64,000 bases of DNA from Permianibacter aggregans (GTDB lineage: Bacteria > Pseudomonadota > Gammaproteobacteria > Enterobacterales > Permianibacteraceae), in contig NZ_CP037953.1 of NCBI RefSeq assembly GCF_009756665.1, positions 2,418,001 through 2,482,000 on the forward strand. Direction: 5' to 3'. Position numbers and translations under genes: made by a program. Positions 60,560 to 64,000 of the stretch are shown here, one piece after another. Numbering within the stretch: the first letter of the stretch is position 1; every line of letters begins with the position of its first letter. Under the pieces are notes generated by a model. That model saw only the letters and a list, made by a program, of their open reading frames with translations, searched no databases and was not told the DNA's origin.

Positions 60560-61246
60560 ATGTCTCGAGCCATCAAAGCAAATCATCTAACCGTTACGGG
60601 CGTGGTACAAAACCCGGCATTCCGAGTCACCAAAGGCGTTCCCTTTGAATCCAGCCTGGAGCGCGACCTCATAATCATGGCCCAGTGGCACCACGGGGTA
60701 AAACGGATAACAGCCCAGCCAGTCACAATCGAATTCAAAGATAAATTAGGGAAAGACCGGGTCTATACACCTGACTTGCTAGTTGAGTATTGCCCCCAGC
60801 CAGACCCGAGCTGGCCGCAAGCTGTCCTGTATGAAGTCAAATATCGCAAAGACTTGTGGGCCGATTGGAAACGACTGCGTCCCAAACTAAGCGCAGCTCG
60901 AAAGTGGGCACATGAACGGGGCTGGCACTTCAAAATCATGACTGAGGTCGAAATCCGGATTCCATATCTCGACAATATCATGTGGTTAAGGGGGTACCGA
61001 GATAATCATCTGCAAAGCCCAGCTGTAGCAATGATCGAGCAGTTTCTGAAGGTGATAGAAGAGGCCGATATCGAAACAGTTATTGCAGCATGTTCCAGAG
61101 ACGAGAAAACAAAGGCAATTGTTCTTGGCGTGTTATGGACGATGTTGGCGCAAGGGTATCTGGGTACAGATCTACTTGAACCGTTAAGAATGGACAGCAC
61201 AGTTTGGCTGAGACGACCGGAGTACGACAGAAAATGGCCTCGTTAA
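60560..61246 (+). CDS. tnsA: TnsA-type endonuclease (TniC-like)
   Basis: A 228-residue heteromeric transposase subunit. The restriction-endonuclease-like catalytic residues fit the TnsA pattern: Glu34 (SSLERDL), Asp72 (YTPDLLVEY), and Glu92-x-Lys94 (YEVKYRK). TnsA cuts the 5' strands at the transposon ends while TnsB cuts and joins the 3' ends, allowing cut-and-paste movement. The start with AAAGAGG upstream is preferred to an ATG 30 codons earlier, which falls in the end repeats. It overlaps tnsB by 13 nt. Confidence 0.92.
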   Translation: MSRAIKANHLTVTGVVQNPAFRVTKGVPFESSLERDLIIMAQWHHGVKRITAQPVTIEFKDKLGKDRVYTPDLLVEYCPQPDPSWPQAVLYEVKYRKDLWADWKRLRPKLSAARKWAHERGWHFKIMTEVEIRIPYLDNIMWLRGYRDNHLQSPAVAMIEQFLKVIEEADIETVIAACSRDEKTKAIVLGVLWTMLAQGYLGTDLLEPLRMDSTVWLRRPEYDRKWPR

Positions 61247-63123
61247 CCCCTCTGTTTGGTTCATTAGAGCCAGGCGCAACGATATATGTAGAAGATCGTC
61301 GATATGTCCTCGTCACCTTACTGGATTTTCAAGATGCGTTAATACGTCATCCACAGTCCGGAAACGTCACGCGGGTACCCGTGAGGGATATTGCCTTCTT
61401 CCCGAAAGAGGAAGAAAAGAGACATATCCCCGAACTGTTGAATGTGCTTGATAAAAACTGGGAAGAGGCAAGTCGCCGCTTTGATTGCATTAAGCCACTT
61501 GTCGAGTTCGGAAAGAATGCGTCAATGGCAGAAATCAAGTCCCGTGCTGCTGAGGTGGACATTCCTTACACCACACTATATCGATGGATTCGGCAATATC
61601 GCGATACCGGCCAGATGGCTGGATTGCTCCGGCAGACACGAACGGATAAAGGTACAAAACGCCTATCAAATGAACAAGAAAAAATCGTTGAAGAGTCGAT
61701 CAAGAAACACCGGATGACTGTGCAGCGAAAAAAAACATCCAAGGTAATTGAAGATGTGAAGAAAGTGTGTAGAGCAGCGGGATTAGCCGTTCCACACGCC
61801 AATACAATACGCGCTCGAGTTAATGATTTCTCGCTTCGCGAGGTGTATGAAGCTCAGTACGGTAAAAAGGCAGCGAGAGAGAAATATGATCTATATCGAG
61901 GAAAATATGATGAGGCTACATATCCTCTGAAAATCATACAAATAGACCACACTCCAATGGATATTTGTGTTGTCGATAGCCAATCACGAGAACCTATTGG
62001 CACGCCCTTTCTCACTATGGCCATCGATGTCTATAGTCGCATGGTATGCGGATTCTACATCTCTCTAGATGCACCAAGCGCTAACTCAGTCGGAATGTGC
62101 GTCTCTCATATGATGCTGCCAAAAGATGAGTTTTTAGCCAAACATAACATCTCGACCTCTTGGGACGTGTGGGGCAAACCAGATTGTATACATGTTGATA
62201 ATGGTAAAGATTTCCGAAGTAATACATTGCAGCGAGCTTGCGAACAATATGGTATCGATCTCCAGTATCGTCCACTTGGACGACCTAATTTTGGAGGGCA
62301 CATTGAAGCTTTACTTGGCACCATAATGAAGGAGTTGCACTCTCTACCAGGTACCAAGTTCTCCAACGTTGCGGAACGTGCCAACTATGACACCGAAGGA
62401 CGGGCATGTCTGACCGTTCCTGAGTTAGAGAAATGGGTCACCCATTTCATTGTTGAGGTTTATCATCAACGGAAGCATTCCGCGCTTTATGGTTCTCCAG
62501 CACAAAAATTCAAAGATGGCATCTTCGGCACCGGAACTACACCTGGCCGAGGGGTGGCGACTCGTCCGCTAAATGAAGCGCAGCTTCGCTTGGACTTTCT
62601 GCCGGTCTTTTACCGTACCGTACAGGCCTACGGAATTTTGCTTGACCATATATTTTACTATCACGAGATTCTACAGCGATGGGTGGGGGAACAGAATCCA
62701 AGTCCCGCAGCTGTTGATGGAAAATTTGTAGTACGGCGGGATCCGAGAGACATCAGTGAGATCTATTTTTTTGATCCCTCCACGGGGCAATATCACCGTA
62801 TTCCCTATCGAGATTTGTCTCACCCTGCTGTCAACATCTGGGAGTTCGAGGCGGCCCGCAAGTTCGCGATAGAACGAGGCGCCAAGCTTATCAATGAGGA
62901 CATCATATTCTCCGCGTATGATGAGATGGAGCGAATAGTAGAGAACGCAAGGAAGCAAACTAAAAAAGTTCGACGTGACAATGAGCGTAAAGCAGAACAT
63001 AAACGACAGCCAAGCATAAAAATGTTACTCAGTGATGAGTCAAAGGGCCATGAGAGAACACGAGAGCCTGAGCGAGAGACCAAACCACTATTAGACATCA
63101 AACCCTTTGATATAGATGAGTAA
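61234..63123 (+). CDS. tnsB: TnsB-type DDE transposase (TniA-like)
   Basis: A 629-residue retroviral-integrase-fold transposase. The N-terminal half (about 80-190) holds two helix-turn-helix-like DNA-binding domains (YTTLYRWIRQYRDTG). The catalytic triad is Asp238 (IIQIDHTPMD), Asp322 (IHVDNGKDF) and Glu358 (GGHIEALLG), with the DD(35)E spacing. A charged tail (590-629) may contact the TnsC ATPase. It starts at ATG with GGAG 11 bases upstream; an in-frame TTG earlier is not needed. Confidence 0.95.
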   Translation: MASLTPLFGSLEPGATIYVEDRRYVLVTLLDFQDALIRHPQSGNVTRVPVRDIAFFPKEEEKRHIPELLNVLDKNWEEASRRFDCIKPLVEFGKNASMAEIKSRAAEVDIPYTTLYRWIRQYRDTGQMAGLLRQTRTDKGTKRLSNEQEKIVEESIKKHRMTVQRKKTSKVIEDVKKVCRAAGLAVPHANTIRARVNDFSLREVYEAQYGKKAAREKYDLYRGKYDEATYPLKIIQIDHTPMDICVVDSQSREPIGTPFLTMAIDVYSRMVCGFYISLDAPSANSVGMCVSHMMLPKDEFLAKHNISTSWDVWGKPDCIHVDNGKDFRSNTLQRACEQYGIDLQYRPLGRPNFGGHIEALLGTIMKELHSLPGTKFSNVAERANYDTEGRACLTVPELEKWVTHFIVEVYHQRKHSALYGSPAQKFKDGIFGTGTTPGRGVATRPLNEAQLRLDFLPVFYRTVQAYGILLDHIFYYHEILQRWVGEQNPSPAAVDGKFVVRRDPRDISEIYFFDPSTGQYHRIPYRDLSHPAVNIWEFEAARKFAIERGAKLINEDIIFSAYDEMERIVENARKQTKKVRRDNERKAEHKRQPSIKMLLSDESKGHERTREPERETKPLLDIKPFDIDE

Positions 63124-63129
63124 GCGAAT

Positions 63130-64000
63130 ATGGAATCACTTTACCCACATTTGTCACCTAAAACTGCTGCGGTCATGTCACAGGATAATGTTGCGAGAAT
63201 TGCGTATGTGCGAGAGAAGCGATGGATTACGTACACAATGGCAAAGCAAGCTCTTGATCGTATGAAATGGTTGCTCGACGGACCGCCATCAAAGCGAAAG
63301 GTAAACATGATGATTATTGCTGAGACTAACAACGGCAAATCTCACTTGTTGGAGCGATTCTATGACCTACATCCAATTGACCCTGGCCGCGACGGAGGCC
63401 AAACAGTATCTCCCGTTCTACTCATCGAAATGCCTTCTGCCCCAGACGAAGGACGTATTTACGATGAAATTCTAAGTATGTTGAATGCTCCTTTTCGACA
63501 CAGCGACCGCGTCTCAAAGAAAAAAGACTTGCTGTCGTACTATGTAAAGTTGCTCGGGGTAAGAATGCTGATGATCGATGAGTTCCAGCATATTGCAGTA
63601 GCCACGCCAAGGAGGCAACGTGAGTGCCTCAACACAATCAAGCTCATTGGTAGTCAACAAGAACTTACTATAGTTGGGGCCGGGGTAAAAGAAGCGCTGA
63701 ACGTCATCAATAGTGATCCACAATTGGCCAATCGCTTTGAACCATTCTTCCTTTTGAAATGGACATATTCGGACGATTATCTGCGGTTGCTAGCCAGCTT
63801 TGAGAAGCTGCTGCCATTGAGACAGCAATCAGGATTAACTGATGAACGATTTGCAAAAGAACTGTTGGGGCTATCAGAAGGCCTAATTGGCGAGATGGCT
63901 ACGCTCTTAGCAAGGGCAACTGAAGCCGCTATAAATGACGGTAAGGAGAGGCTGACTCTGGACTATGTAAAAAATGCGGTCTGGGCAACTCCCTCTGAAA
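63130..64000 (+). CDS. tnsC: TniB-type AAA+ ATPase (TnsC), incomplete at window edge
   Basis: 290 residues are visible with no stop. The P-loop is ETNNGKSH (Lys70), and Walker B is MLMIDEFQHIA (Asp150, Glu151), then GAGVKEAL and NRFEPFFL, typical of TniB in Tn5053/Tn6022-type transposons rather than the larger Tn7 TnsC. TnsC/TniB links the transposase to the target-selector protein and regulates target immunity. It begins 6 bases after tnsB. Confidence 0.9.
   Translation, partial: MESLYPHLSPKTAAVMSQDNVARIAYVREKRWITYTMAKQALDRMKWLLDGPPSKRKVNMMIIAETNNGKSHLLERFYDLHPIDPGRDGGQTVSPVLLIEMPSAPDEGRIYDEILSMLNAPFRHSDRVSKKKDLLSYYVKLLGVRMLMIDEFQHIAVATPRRQRECLNTIKLIGSQQELTIVGAGVKEALNVINSDPQLANRFEPFFLLKWTYSDDYLRLLASFEKLLPLRQQSGLTDERFAKELLGLSEGLIGEMATLLARATEAAINDGKERLTLDYVKNAVWATPSE

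Larger units (their letters stand above)
60412..64000 (+). mobile_element. Tn7-like (Tn6022/AbaR-type) transposon inserted in comM, right side beyond window
   Basis: The element begins at about 60412 (TGCGAATTACATCG) at the comM break and carries tnsA, tnsB and a tniB-type tnsC in one operon reading inward. Related elements (AbaR/Tn6019/Tn6022 in Acinetobacter and others) insert in comM. The region is AT-richer than the chromosome. The exact end and the target duplication cannot be fixed without the other end. Cargo and target-selection genes would lie to the right. Confidence 0.88.

Noticed and set aside
1-64000. tRNA, rRNA, 6S or other standard RNA genes
   Set aside because: I scanned for tRNA arms and known RNA signatures and found nothing I could support.

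Overview
The window is chromosomal DNA of a gammaproteobacterium. Two gene orders point there. One is ubiE-ubiJ-ubiB-(HIT)-tatA-tatB-tatC-tatD. The other is (rhodanese)-grxC-secB-gpsA, close to gpmI-envC-(S41 protease)-(YibQ-like deacetylase), which matches the yibN/grxC/secB/gpsA/gpmM/envC/yibQ neighbourhood of Escherichia coli. The prsK-prsR-prsT genes and a PEP-CTERM-type protein show that the cell runs an XrtA/PEP-CTERM exopolysaccharide-linked protein-sorting system, although the sortase itself is not in the window. I cannot name the genus from sequence alone.

Layout. 1-9.7 kb: an incomplete secreted metallopeptidase gene and a NodB-type deacetylase gene on the minus strand, then a plus-strand operon of a periplasmic serine protease, PrsK, PrsR and PrsT. 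10-19 kb: an S9 peptidase, two small unknown genes, a cyclase-like/TPR membrane protein, a FIST sensor plus histidine kinase pair, and a PEP-CTERM-type protein behind a candidate sigma-54 promoter. 19.2-29.9 kb: ubiquinone synthesis and Tat export genes, then GFA-type, MFS-acyltransferase and CDF genes. 29.9-36.0 kb: a chromosomal integron with nine attC sites of about 105-115 bp, ten cassettes read on the minus strand, an attI region, and a divergent integrase gene. The integrase is 475 residues long because it carries a second, N-terminal core-binding-like domain. 36-41.1 kb: dtd, a LytS/LytTR two-component pair and a lipoprotein S41 protease. 41.1-41.7 kb: a repeat-rich spacer with a MITE-like element and REP hairpins. 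41.7-52.2 kb: the housekeeping envelope and glycolysis cluster. 52.3-59.6 kb: a lipoprotein metallopeptidase, YggN-like protein, nhaA and rep. 59.7-64 kb: the 3' half of comM, cut off by the end of a Tn7-like (Tn6022/AbaR-like) transposon carrying tnsA-tnsB-tnsC(tniB), which runs off the window.

How parts connect. PrsK/PrsR are a sensor kinase and a sigma-54 activator, and the PEP-CTERM-type gene 9 kb away has a -24/-12-like promoter, so it is a plausible target of that pair. The integron array holds three near-identical copies of a cassette without a convincing protein gene. Two of them are identical over 407 bp including attC, which argues for recent integrase activity. Disruption of comM would be expected to impair natural transformation. 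The most unusual items are the double-core-domain integron integrase and the triplicated ORF-poor cassette.
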